Positions 54,023-64,000 of a stretch of DNA of 64,000 nucleotides are shown here, piece by piece; position 1 is the first letter of the stretch, and each line of letters starts with the position of its first letter. Both the position numbers and the translations under genes were made by a program. The stretch covers positions 1,302,001 to 1,366,000 of the forward strand of contig JBBELK010000058.1 in the NCBI GenBank assembly GCA_037783545.1, read 5' to 3'. A model generated the notes under the pieces. The model made no database searches and was not told the origin of the DNA. It saw only the letters and a program-made list of their open reading frames with translations. Source of the DNA: Henricia sp. BOLD:AAB3569. Taxonomy: Eukaryota; Echinodermata; Asteroidea; Spinulosida; Echinasteridae.

Positions 54023-55294
54023 TAGTAGGCAGGCCAAGGTTTCACATGTAAACCTGTCAGTTGGAAATGAACTGTTACATCGTTTGCCGTGATCAAAGAA
54101 AAGTAGCCACAAACCACTAGACTAATGATGTTTTGAAAAAGTTTTAAAAATGGTGAAACGAGCCCATTAGATCATTGAATCTGGTTTCGTGATGAGCCGT
54201 TGCACGCTAACTGACACCATTGATCATTCTGGATGACGGACCGGGCGCGTATTGTCGAGCGCACTCCAACTCAAGCACCACCTAGAACGCTGCTGTTGCC
54301 ACGGTGAATAATTGGGGTTTTTGGTCTCACACGCTTCTCATTTCGTTAAGTGGCATCGGGAAAGCAGATTTAGGTTAAATTGCGGAACTGGTGGTTTGGC
54401 ACTTGACAGCTTGTTTAGATATTGCTATGGTAACAGTCTAAGAGCCCTTTTAAAAATGGCATGATTTCCACTAGCAATTGAAAGCATAGGTCGAGAAAAC
54501 TGGTCTTGTACACGTTTCAGCCACATAGATGCAGAGCGTGATCCAAAACTGGATAAAGATTTCAAAAATTATTAATTTAATCAAAATAATACATGTACCT
54601 TGATCTGTAAAGAAATGTCCAAATTTTACAATAATATTACAAAAATTAACAGAATAAAGTTGACTGGGCACACTGTGCCATCACATTTTCAAGAAATAGT
54701 TGAAAATAAATTGAAAATACAATGTATTGATTATCTGTCCCTCATTCATAAAAACAACCTCCGCATAAAACTGTAAAGTCAATTTCAACATGTGATAAAC
54801 TGGGTTGTGTGTATTAACATCAGTAGAAGATAAACAAACAGGTTCACTTTAGTTTTCATTTGTTGTTGGCTAAGGAAAGGCATTTGTCTCTTGATTTCCG
54901 TCCCACGCGTGTGAGGGACGGAATTGGATCACGCTCTTATTACATTGTACAAATAAACGGTATTGAAATTGTCTTTTTGGGTGACTTTGGAATCGTGCCG
55001 ACTGCCAATTTATGCTTTTCAAAGTGCTGTTTTTTGGGGGGGTTGAGGTGGGGTGTGGGAGGTTGCTGAGGGGGCTATAGTGCCCCCTAAAATTGTAGGA
55101 AAAACAAAATTGGGGTTGGTGTGGGGAAGAGAAAGAGGGCTAGGGAAGAATGCACTCACCATTAGTCTATGGCAGTAGTCCAGGTAAATATCACGTAGTC
55201 CATAAATGTCACGTTTTTAACATTGGAATGGGAGTTTTAAAAAATAAAATTTTTGACTCTTTAAAAAAATTCACCTATGAGGGGATGTCTATAT
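54023..55294. other. Intergenic DNA with a family B repeat
   Basis: A family B copy lies at about 54443-54560 (GGCATGATTTCCACTAGCAA ... GCCACATAGATGCAGAG). GGATCACGCTC at 54927 inverts GAGCGTGATCC at 54534, hinting at a further inverted repeat. The rest is unremarkable. Confidence 0.45.
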
Positions 55295-55738
55295 CTACAT
55301 GTAGCTTATTTCTCTCCACTGCAGAAGGAAAGCCACTTCACCAATTTTCCACCTGTTGCCATGCAATGCAATTGTATATTCTCAGTTCATCCCGCCATCT
55401 TCTGTTTTGTATCCCTCTTTTTCTGGTTTAGTTTCTTGGAGTCCAATTAGTTGTTTCGCACGTCCACCGGTTGTCATATGTACCTCCTTGTCAGGTGACC
55501 TGCCCACCCCCACTTCTTTGATTTAATGATCTTGTTAATATCCTGTACCCCTGTCCTCTTTCTTAGATCCTCATTTGTCACCCTGTCCTCCTTTGTTATT
55601 CTGATCATCATTCTTTCTATAGCCCTCTCTGTCACCCTAAATTTTGTTCTCTGTTGAGGGTGATCTTTTTTCTCAGATAGATGTAATGGTCTACTGTCTC
55701 CAAATTGTTGCCCCTGAATGGCTACTTTGATGTAGGGA
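55295..55738 (-). mobile_element. LINE reverse-transcriptase 3' fragment, broken
   Basis: On the minus strand the frame reads ...FRVTERAIERMMIRITKEDR then GVQDINKIIKSKKWGWAGHL. That is the familiar C-terminal region of non-LTR endonuclease/reverse-transcriptase polyproteins (RVxxRAMER, KWxWAGH; RTE/Jockey-like groups, from memory). A frameshift at about 55475 moves the match to DNRWT, a stop follows, and RRWRDELR and LLQWRE-type motifs continue. The fragment is truncated at its 5' end next to the poly-C tract, so it is a dead copy. Confidence 0.8.
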
Positions 55739-55741
55739 TGT

Positions 55742-55742
<1 letters not shown>

Positions 55743-55813
<71 letters not shown>
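55743..55813. repeat. Poly-C run of 71 bases
   Basis: An uninterrupted C tract at the junction where the LINE fragment ends. The length is probably unstable and may be misassembled. Confidence 0.95.
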
Positions 55814-55814
<1 letters not shown>

Positions 55815-55978
55815 TCAGATGACACAACAATGAATGTAACTCACTGGTTGTTTGTACATGTATGGGCACTTTTCTTTAAAACGTGTGAGACACAACAGAG
55901 TTTAACTGAAAACGGTCCGTCTCTGGGCAGGGTGCGTACGTTTCTGTTATGTATACATACATGTACATGTTCATTTAA

Positions 55979-56447
55979 AGGTAGTATACATGATTGGTAA
56001 ACCGTTACATATAGTTTCATTCCCCTGTGTGATTGAAGATATGCATGATTAAAACCAACCTGAGCAAAAACCAGCTCCATACTTTGTCTAACTTTTGAGA
56101 AAACAGTCAATAAATGGTTTATGCAGTCAGTTGTTTTGGGGGCGAAGTGGCATTTTGGTGAGGTACAAACATGTAGTGTTTAGACGAAGTGGTTTTGGGG
56201 CGAAATGGCCTTTGGTTAAAGTGCTTCAGGGCGGAGTGGTCCAAGGCAAGGTGGTTTAGGGGCGAAATTAATTTACGTCTCGCGAGACGAAAAATAATTG
56301 TTTTGCTCATTTCTCAAAGACTATAGCACTTCAGACAAAACCATTTCAGGGGAAGTTTTCTACCGTCATCGTGTTTATATTGTGTAAGTTATGTGTAAAT
56401 CTGTGAACATTTCTTATTCCTCGAGATATCAAGCATGTATTCTACTT
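55979..56447. mobile_element. TTAA element family T2, copy 3
   Basis: TTAA lies at 55975-55978 and 56448-56451. It starts AGGTAGTATACATGATTGG and ends CATGTATTCTACTT. The interior GGGGCGAAGTGG words and TCAGACAAAACCATTTCAGG match 19712-20103. Confidence 0.88.
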
Positions 56448-56476
56448 TTAAGGTGTTCATTGTAGTGAAAAAAAAA

Positions 56477-57166
56477 GCCTTTTCACACTACAACCTCTCA
56501 ACTCGGGTTGAACTCTCGGAGTTCCCCCGGGTTGAAATACAAATTTTTTCAATCCCGTATTAACCCCGCCCCAGCGGGGCGAGTTCAACCCCAAGTTGAA
56601 TGGGGAGGATTCACACTTGTGCAACCCCAACCTGGGGCAAGTATAATCGAGCGTTACTCGCATGCATAAGTGCTGTCCCCTGCCGGAAATAGTTCAAATT
56701 TTCAGAATTCATTATCGCTTTTCTATCCTGTTTTTCTTTTTTGCTGTATGTGCCATTTTTTTTTAATGAGAAAAGTGCAAAAGTGAATGACGGATGATGT
56801 AAAAATAGCCTCTCAAAACAGAAGCTCTGATTTTCACACATACAACATGCTTGTTCATGTGTACACCGCAGTTAACCAACATGTACCTGAACACATTCAT
56901 TCAGCTGGTAGTATTCATGCAAATTTTTTTTTTAAACGTAAAATTTGCGTGCTTTGGCGTGACATTTGTAGCTCACAAGCAGCAAGAATCTCAACCCAGG
57001 GCGAACTAAACCCTGCTCGTTTCACAATACCGTTTTCAACCCAGGGCGAGCGTTCAACCCGGGTTGAAACCAATCTCGGGGTTGGTTGGCGCGGGGTTGA
57101 AAGTGTGAAACATCGCTTTTTTCAACCCTGCGCCGACCTTGAGATTTTTCAAGTGTGAAAAGGCCT
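56477..57166. mobile_element. Word-saturated TIR element (AGCCTTTTCACACTAC; GGGTTGAA)
   Basis: AGCCTTTTCACACTAC and AAGTGTGAAAAGGCCT form the ends. Words TCAACCCGGGTTGAA, CAACCCAGGGCGA and CCCCGGGTTG occupy both flanks around an AT-rich core. The architecture matches 42015-42782 with different words. Length is about 690 bp. Confidence 0.85.
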
Positions 57167-58790
57167 AAAGGAATGCACTATAATTCAAATGTTCGGAGTA
57201 ATAAGTGATGTTTGCTTTATCAGAATGTTAGTTTTTTGTGTATTTTTTATATAAATGTTCCACTATATTTAGTAACACAAATATAAACCAGCTTCATTTC
57301 TTTATTGTATAGTTTGTAGTGTGTAACATCTGATACCATTTCCATCAGGCTCTTTCACACTAGACAAAATCTTGGGGATGTGGGGGTGGGGGGTTGGGTG
57401 ATTCTGTGTCCATAAATAGCTGCATAATTTTCATGTTTTCATAATATGCAAAATGTTCAAAATGCAGCAGCTGGTCCTGTACATGTATGTGCTTTTACTG
57501 CCTTTATCACCCAATCTGAACATTCTGCGTTTGTGTGTTTCACCTGCTTGAATGTATTTTTAGACCAGTTCAATATGACACTTCAAACAACATGAAATGT
57601 TTAGATAAGGTGAGTGAAATAGTGGCTATGCTTGTAATTATGCTCAGTTTGGATTTAGCAACATGGGTAATGGGCAATTGACCAATCCAGTAGGCTCCGC
57701 TCATTTAGAAATTGCCTAGCAACATGCCACACATGTAAGGCACGTGTGCAGTAGAGTTGCGTGGCTGTGCCGTGCGTCAGCATCCGCGCCCTGGTCAGCG
57801 CGTATTGAAACACGCACACCCACACAGAAACTGCACGCTCGAAAGCAAAATGTGCACTTAAGTATCAAGTCGCGTGCGTGCACGTACAACACGCCTGCAT
57901 TACGCGTAACGCGCACGATCGAACAAAAACATCTCGACACACATCTAGAACGCAGTGAATGCACAACATAGCAAAACGACAAGCTAATTTTGGTGAGTTT
58001 TTCCTGTTTACACAAAAACACATTTATGAAGGGATTAAAAGTAGGTTTGGATAGTCTTATACAATCTGTTTTAAACCGGCTAGGGTCCTCTGCGCTGATA
58101 AAAATGATGTTTATGGTGTTTTTGCGTCACTCGTGCTGCATTTCACCGTAGCTCTGTGCACACAATTTTGAGGACTCAGGTAGCCAAAATGGCGATCTAC
58201 TTTTTGGCTACCTGAACCTGAGGCTGTGATTGGTCAATTCAAAAATGGGCATTTCACAATACGCGCACTCGCATGGGAAAAAAGTCGACACGAGCATTGC
58301 TAAACATGTGATAAAGTATATTACCATACCTCATACATATTCGCATTTTTACTGGTCCATTCTCCGTCACGTGCCAGTAGTTATTTTTGCTGTTTATCTG
58401 CGCACATGCCAAAAGTGCTAGCGTAGTAGACTACTCGGGGCTGCCAGGGAAATAGTACACTGCGCACGCGCCTTGCGAAGCATTCTTTCTCGGCAGCCCG
58501 GGAATAATACACTACGCATGCGCTTTACGAAACAACCGGGCGTAGCGTGTATAGCACGCAGTACGCACGACAGCACCGCGCGGGTATAACACGCATGCAC
58601 GCACACGAGCTGAATGAAAAGATGGCTGCACAAGCAAAACTTTACTCACCGTTTTCCTGCGGTCAGTGATTTTAAATTGGGGAAGAATATGTACATGGTT
58701 CATTTCGGCCTCCGGATCTACATTGTAGTGTGTCAACTCCCAATACCTCGGGGAGCTAATATCGACTATCCACCCACAAACCATGTGATA
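57167..58790. other. Intergenic DNA with a CpG-rich block
   Basis: 57700-57960 and 58430-58620 are rich in CpG and ACGCGT/GCGCATGCGC-type sites, unlike the neighbourhood. ACTACGCATGCGCTTTACG resembles NRF-1-like motifs. A hairpin CTCAGGTAGCCAAAA/TTTTTGGCTACCTGA lies at about 58165-58205. There is no supported exon; an unannotated promoter is possible. Confidence 0.45.
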
Positions 58791-60037
58791 ATATACAAAT
58801 ATTGACTGCAATGAGGGGCATGGTTAAGATTATAGGCCCAAGGTGATCTCGAAGCCATGACTATGCCCCGAGGCGGAAGCCGAGGGGCATAGTCATGGCT
58901 TCGAGATCACCTAGGGCCTATAACCTTAACCATGACCCGAATAAACAGCAGTCAATATTTGTTGTATATACCGAATGTGTAGATTTTTGTCATCTGGTTG
59001 GGTAAAAGTAACGATACATCATACAGTCATGACAGTGGTCCTTCGAGTTTCGATTTCGGAAGCTGGTCTACGGCGGAAAAGTTGTATATTTACAGCAAAC
59101 ATTTGTAGCATAATCACCTGGCACTTTAGTAGCACATTTCACCTGACACAGTTTTCACTGTAGGCCACTTCTCTTACTTTCTTAATGACTTCATCATCTA
59201 CGACAGACGTTGAGATTCCGCCATTACCGTCCTGCTGAATGTTTACGTGAAGCGCCCAGCTGCATAGTTGGTGCACAGCTATGCTAACACATGTAATGCG
59301 CGCGTCCGGAACCCGCTAAATGACTATGCCCGGGGCATAGTCATTTAGCGGGTTCCGGACGCGCGCACAACATGTGTTAGCATAGCTGTGCACCAACTAT
59401 GCAGCTGGGCACTTCACGTAAACATTCAGCAGGACGGTAATGGCGGAATCTCGATGAAGTCGTTTTGTCGTCTGTCGTAGATGGTGAAGTCCTTTAGAAA
59501 ATAAGAGAAGTGGTCTACAGTGAAAACTGTGTCGGGTGAAATGTGCTACTCAAGTGCCAGGTGATTATGCTAGAACTTGTTGCTGTAAATATACAACTTT
59601 TCCGCCATAGACCAGCTTCCGAAATCGAAACTCGAAGGACCACTGTCATGACTGTGACTGTGTATCGTTACTTTTAACCAACCAGATGACAAAAATCTAC
59701 ACGTTCGGTATATACAACAAATATTGACTGCTGTTTATTCGGGTCATGGTTAAGATTATAGGCCCTTGGTGATCTAGAAGCCATGACTATGCCCCTCGGC
59801 TTCCGCCTCGGGGCACAGTCATGGCTTCGCGATAACCTTGGGCCTATAATCTTATCCTGTGGGGTGTTATGGCCGAGCGGTCTAGTGTGTCGAACTTAAG
59901 TTCCTGTGCTAGTACTAGAATGTAGGTTCGATTCCTGGCCGTGACGGGTTGTGGCACCTGTGCCCTTCAGCAAGGCACTCAACCACACTTGCTCCCATTC
60001 CTGTAATTGGCAGTCCCTCCGCTGTTGGATGTGGTAT

Positions 60038-60069
<32 letters not shown>

Positions 60070-60101
60070 ACCATGCCCCTCATTGCAGTCAATATTTGTA
60101 T
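58791..60101. mobile_element. Giant palindromic element with nested hairpins and a SINE insertion
   Basis: ATACAAATATTGACTGCAAT at 58795 is mirrored at 60082-60101. The axis is at about 59331 (CTAAATGACTATGCCC|GGGCATAGTCATTTAG). Each arm of about 540 bp contains its own hairpin (CATGACTATGCCCCGAGGCG and complement) at 58855-58890 and 59783-59825. The arms are roughly 95% alike by eye. The right arm is interrupted by the SINE at 59858-60058. Confidence 0.9.
59858..60058 (+). mobile_element. tRNA-Leu-like SINE (family S2), short form
   Basis: The GGTGTTATGGCCGAGCGGTC head and GGTTCGATTCCTGGCC B box are followed by TGACGGGTTGTGGCACCTG, GCAAGGCACTCAACCACAC, CCATTCCTGTAATTGGCAGT and an AAATAAATAAAT tail. 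It lacks the CCTTCGGAAGG central domain of 37441-37800. Confidence 0.9.
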
Positions 60102-60785
60102 ATTATTATGCCATCTATTCTCGAGAAAAGAGCACTAATTGAACTTTTTTTTCTTCGCAAACATTATTAATTTTCATTAGGTAAGGAATTATTGCGTCGG
60201 TCCAAATGATAAGGGAAAGTAATTTATGCCCATCAGGACGCGGTATGCACTATATGCTAAGTGCGTTTCCCAAGGAAACGCACTTGTTTAAATCATTTTG
60301 TTTAAATAATCTGCATGTAGGCTTCCAAAATAAACTGCAACCTCTAAATCAGGTATTTGTTTTCAAACCAAATCTGAATTGTTTGTGCAATAAACGAATA
60401 CACCGATGTCGACCGCTCTGTCATAAAAATGCCATCTCCGACAGAAATGCTTGGTGGCGCTCTTGAGTAATGAATTCATGCAGCAATTAATCGTGAGTAG
60501 TTGTCGAAACACAAAAAGGGGAGAAAAAATTAATTACACATGTTTGTGTACTGTCTTTTTATCAGGGCCTATAGGCGTAGTAACATTGTATCCTGGAAAT
60601 TTGCTTTTTTTTAATCTGCTGCATTTCTGTTTCACAATATACATTTTTATTAGTGGATTTCAACAAAGATTATTTTGTGTTTTTGTCATAAAAACTGCCA
60701 TGACTTTCTTGGAGTTTGGTAATGAAAATCGGCGGTTTTTCTCTGTGAATACGATGGCGCAGGTCCGCCATTTTTTATTTCAATA
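60102..60785. other. Intergenic DNA with a small hairpin
   Basis: AAGTGCGTTTCC/GGAAACGCACTT near 60258-60286 forms a short hairpin. Nothing else is recognised. Confidence 0.4.
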
Positions 60786-61347
60786 CAAATGTGGACAAAT
60801 GTCCATATGAGTTTGGGAAATCTGGATGCAGTGAAAAGTAACTTGGCTCCACCGGGATTCGAACCGCGGACCTTCTGCTTAACGTGCAGACGCCCTACCA
60901 ATTGAGCTATGAAGCCAACTGTTGTCTCGAATCACGGTAGTGCAGTTGTTCCTCACTGATTGGGATTGGCTGTCACGTGAGCTTAGCAAGCCCTACAGAG
61001 AAATAACCACCCCTCCCAGAGATCAATTAAGATACCCCTGCCCAGCTTGCCCCAATTATTAAGTATGAATAAGTGATTATTTTAGGGTTTGGATATTAAT
61101 TAATCTCTGGGAGGGGTGGTTATTTCTCTGTAGGGCCTGCTAAGCTCACGTGATAGACAATCCCAAATCAGCGAGGAACAACTGCACTACTGTGATTCGA
61201 GACCACCAGTTGGCTTCATAGCTCAATTGGTAGGGCATCTGTACATTAAGCAGAAGGTCCGCGGTTCGAATCCCAGTGGAGCCAAGTTGCTTTTCACTGC
61301 ATCCAGATTTCCCAAACCCATATCGACATTTGTCCAAATTTGTATCA
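60786..61347. mobile_element. Foldback with a tRNA-like sequence in each arm (family S3)
   Basis: The arms 60786-61030 (minus) and 61098-61347 (plus) each hold GGCTTCATAGCTCAATTGGTAG (A box) and GCGGTTCGAATCCC (B box), a GCAGAAGGTCC segment, and the tail TTTTCACTGCATCCAGATTTC. The tRNA acceptor stems pair, but the T stems have two mismatches and the anticodon loop lacks U33, so these are not working tRNA genes. The inner arms CTCTGGGAGGGGTGGTTATT extend beyond the tRNA part. Confidence 0.85.
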
Positions 61348-62009
61348 TATTTTATTTTAGTGCATAAATCCAATCGAACAGTACGATGAAATAACGGTTG
61401 CTCGTTGTGACTTTTGGGAGCTTACAGATTCCCTAAATAAACTTGTTGGTCGTACAGAAAGTAGTATTTTCTAAGACCTCCCATCCCGCCAAACCCGCCC
61501 CCCTCCAACCCCCCCCCCCCCCCCCACGTTATCAACATAAGCAGTACCATGAAACGTTAATACATCTCATGTTAAGTCGTACGTGGCCTTCGACCCTCCT
61601 CCCTTTGTAAGCTTCGTACGACCCTGAAAATGTTGACAATTTTGGACGATCCCCAAGATGTAGAACATTTTTCACAACTCCCTTACCCCTGTCAGGAGAA
61701 CCCTGGCTATAATAATAATAATAAAAATTTATAATGCGCCGGTATCCATCAAAAAAGATGCTCATGCTATGCCACTAATCAAAGTAAATATTAGGTAGTA
61801 ACCAATACAAGCATAGGTCAAACGCTCATGCATGTCTGCTCTCTGTCTAATGGTGTATCAGGAGTATAAAATATGACTATCACGATACACAAAAGACGTA
61901 ATTGAATTGCCACAAAACCAGTAATGGATTGTAAAATTGAGTGCTTTTAAAGAGCTGGCGTGGCCTAAGGACATAGTCCAACACACTGGCTGTGCCGGAG
62001 TAGCCTTGG
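61348..62009. repeat. Intergenic DNA with poly-C tract and SINE-tail remnant
   Basis: 61509-61526 is a C run. 61708-61760 carries (ATA)n followed by TTTATAATGCGCCGGTATCC, a sequence typical of SINE/LINE 3' tails. No gene is seen. Confidence 0.5.
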
Positions 62010-62936
62010 ATTTTAAATCCAATCGTAGCAGCTTCAGTTTCTTTTGATGTGCCCCTTGCGTGTAGCGCAATGCAAGCTGGAGACACACTCCAAATTTTCC
62101 GTGATTCACAGCAACTCCAGCTGGAGTGTAAGACCCGATTTACATTAGGGTAATCACTTCGTTCGACGAACATTCGACGAACATTCGACGAACATTCGAC
62201 GAAGAGATTTCCTGATGTGAATGCACACCTCCTCATTCGACGAAGATTAGAATTGCTTCATTCGATGAAGCAAACAGCTTCATTCGATGAGGCAAACAGC
62301 TTCATTCGATGAAGCAAACAGCTTCATTTGATGAAGAGATCGCTTCATTCGATGAAGCAAAATTGTAATGTGAACGCTCCCTTCGCTTGACCAAGCAATT
62401 TGACGTGTATCGAGATGGGGTGTCGCATAGCTAATTTATTTGATCTTCGTTAGTGGTTGTCTAATGTGAACGGTACCGCTCTTCATTCCATCTTCGTTCA
62501 ATCTTCATTGAGTGAGATGTGAATGCACTCTTTATCATTAACTAATGATGATTAATTAATCTTCGTTGAACGAAGCTATTCTCCCTAATGAGAATGGGGT
62601 CCAGGTTGTTTTCTGAGTGTGTAGTTCAATGCAGACTGGGCACACTTTCCAAAATTATCCTGATGGAGGATGAGTTACTCCACAGTTGGCTGTAGTTCGA
62701 TACCGTAACCCTTGCTCTCTGAGGGTAGGCCTAGTCCAATGCAGGCCAGCCACACACTCCGAAATCCTCCAGCAGTCGTGTATGGGATGATGCAGTTACT
62801 CCACAGTGGACTGTAGTACCTTAACCCTTGCTCTCTGAGGGTAGTTCAATGCAGGCCAGCCACACACTCCAAAATCCACCAGCTGGAGTGTATTGGAGGA
62901 TGCAGTTACTCCACAGTGGACTGTAGTACATGTACC
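62010..62936. repeat. Tandem repeat of about 125 bp interrupted by a word-saturated element
   Basis: CAATGCAGGCCAGCCACACACTCC, GATGCAGTTACTCCACAGTGG and ACCCTTGCTCTCTGAGGGTA recur three times between 62615 and 62936. Degraded units lie at 62040-62130. The array is split by 62131-62593. Confidence 0.85.
62131..62593. mobile_element. Word-saturated TIR element (GACCCGATTTACATTAGGG; TTCGATGAAGC)
   Basis: GACCCGATTTACATTAGGG at the left and CCCTAATGAGAATGGGGTC at the right are imperfect TIRs. CGACGAACATTCGACGAA, CTTCATTCGATGAAGC and CTTCGTTGAACGAAG words fill both sides. Length is 463 bp. It sits within the tandem array. Confidence 0.82.
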
Positions 62937-62998
62937 TTAACGAAATACGCAGCTCCATAGCAAAGGCATGGAGCTGCGTATTTCGGGGCACAAATTTG
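62937..62998. mobile_element. T1 foldback core fragment
   Basis: AACGAAATACGCAGCTCCAT and ATGGAGCTGCGTATTTCGGG with the loop AGCAAAGGC match the centre of 9638-9774. The outer arms are lost. Confidence 0.8.
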
Positions 62999-63135
62999 TT
63001 TGAAACAGAAGCAGGCGGCACAGATTAGGCAAATTTCCGCTGTACAGTTCATTACTTATACATTTTGTTTTTTCCTCCCCTTTGGATACTTTGCCAACTA
63101 CTCGCGATTAATCAATTACTGGTGCATGCCAATGC

Positions 63136-63835
63136 CTAGACTGGTTCCCTGTCCTCATATTTACTTCCCCTCCGTCGTATATGAGGACAGGTACACGCCG
63201 CCATGTTTGGCATAAATATCCAGGAATTCCTGGATATTTATGCAAATTAAAAGGGCCGTGTCAAATTGCGCAAGCGCCAAGCAGGCGCTCGGAAGAATGG
63301 GTGAACAGCGACGGCAGCGCAGCAGCGGTATTTGAACAACGGCCGCACACCTGGTGATGATGTTTGGCGGCTTAAAAAGACGGCAAACAGCGCCATTTCA
63401 AGTAAAAAGTAATGTATCAGGACAAACCTGGGCGTTGACGAGTACACCACTGCCAAAATTACTAAAGAATTATAAGGGATGGCAGAGATTGAATAGGATA
63501 TGCAAAACCCAGCGACAAAATTAACGATTGCGAAATTCACTCGCCGTTAAGCAAACTTTAAAAATAGATAATGCATATATTTAGGGCGTGTTTGTTTCGG
63601 ACGAATCCGCCGATCCCGATCTGCGCAGATGGTTCAGATAGATCCAAAATGCATAGCGCTGAACCATCTGCGCAGATCGGGGTCGGCGGATTCGTCTGAA
63701 ACAAACACGCCCCTAATACAACGACCAATCACACGTGGTTATACAACGGCCAATCACCCGTGGTTATTGCTCGGCGTGTGCCTGTCCTTGTATAGCGAGA
63801 GCAGCGTAGCGCACATGGACAGGGGACCAGTCTAG
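63136..63835. mobile_element. TIR element (CTAGACTGGTTCCCTGTCC), 700 bp
   Basis: CTAGACTGGTTCCCTGTCC and GGACAGGGGACCAGTCTAG are the ends. Inner small hairpins include CAGGAATTCCTG at 63221. It hosts the hairpin at 63584-63713. The ends resemble internal words of the 29985-32073 composite. Confidence 0.82.
63584..63713. mobile_element. Hairpin element (GGGCGTGTTTGTTTCGGACG)
   Basis: GGGCGTGTTTGTTTCGGACG, AATCCGCCGATC and GATCTGCGCAGATGGTTCAG are mirrored almost perfectly over about 58 bp, with TA on either side. GGSCGTGTTTGTTTC-like ends are known from PIF/Harbinger MITEs, so that assignment is possible. Confidence 0.85.
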
Positions 63836-64000
63836 CCAATGGCTATCAACCAACAGTCTGGTTGCTTTTGTCATTTTATCCTACAGTGAACACGGTATTG
63901 ATTCTGTACTTCACACCTGCTGCGGTCACATTACATAGCAAAACAAATTTAGTCTGGTCATCTGGATACTAAGTGAATGTGAAAGGAATTACATCTGTAC

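Noticed and set aside
55474-55869. 131-codon minus-strand frame as one protein with a Gly run
   Set aside because: Only the LINE-like half is meaningful; the Gly run is the 71-nt poly-C tract and the N-terminal part is unrelated sequence.
60842-61283. tRNA-Asn-like genes
   Set aside because: The acceptor and anticodon stems fold, but U33 is absent and the T stem has two mismatches; both copies lie in a foldback with SINE tails.

Overview
The window looks like a piece of animal nuclear genome. It has spliced exons with GT/AG borders, a terminal exon of a metazoan Ras-GAP family, a degenerate CCCTAA (metazoan telomere-type) tract, tRNA-derived SINEs, a LINE 3' end, and very dense DNA-transposon debris. 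I cannot name the species. The SINE and foldback style, the low coding density and the roughly 40% GC fit a marine invertebrate, and an echinoderm or other invertebrate deuterostome is my best guess (low confidence).

Only two coding loci are supportable, both on the + strand. (1) Positions 5069-5321 are the last coding exon of a SynGAP/DAB2IP/RASAL2-type Ras GTPase-activating protein; the rest of that gene lies upstream of the window. (2) A two-exon gene joins a short first coding exon at 13321-13380 (possible earlier start 13306) to a large last exon at 25032-25853 across an 11.65-kb intron. Both borders are phase 0 and the coiled coil runs across the junction. The product is about 293 aa, a coiled coil followed by a disordered tail. 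I do not recognise the family, but its coil ends in a pattern resembling the C-terminal coil of the neighbouring Ras-GAP.

The rest is intron or intergenic DNA saturated with short non-autonomous elements, most of them foldback (snap-back) elements with terminal inverted repeats (TIRs). Several show visible target-site duplications (TSDs): TTAA (9638-9774, 19712-20103, 36357-36441, 49127-50094, 55979-56447), 8 bp hAT type (44140-44586, 50527-51167), 9 bp (10916-11108, 18263-18372, probably 10513-10730), TGCA (48634-49015, with an empty-site copy at 45309) and TA or TAA types. Nesting is common: 19338-20268, 29985-32073, 32395-33236, 33738-35198, 46540-47786 and 58791-60101 all contain younger insertions.

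A recurring theme is word-saturated elements. Within one element a single 6-20 bp word (CAACTG, CCGCAGTGGCA, TTAACAGATCTG, GTTAACCC, CCCCGGGGCGA, TCATACTGACGAAC, TTCGATGAAGC, TATTCGAATA, TGTCAGTTCGTG) is repeated in both orientations through the whole body, while unrelated elements use other words. Several of these families have TIRs resembling one another (TTTCCCACT, TTTCACACT, GTTTACACT, GTACATCG, GTACACC). This set of elements is the most unusual content of the window.
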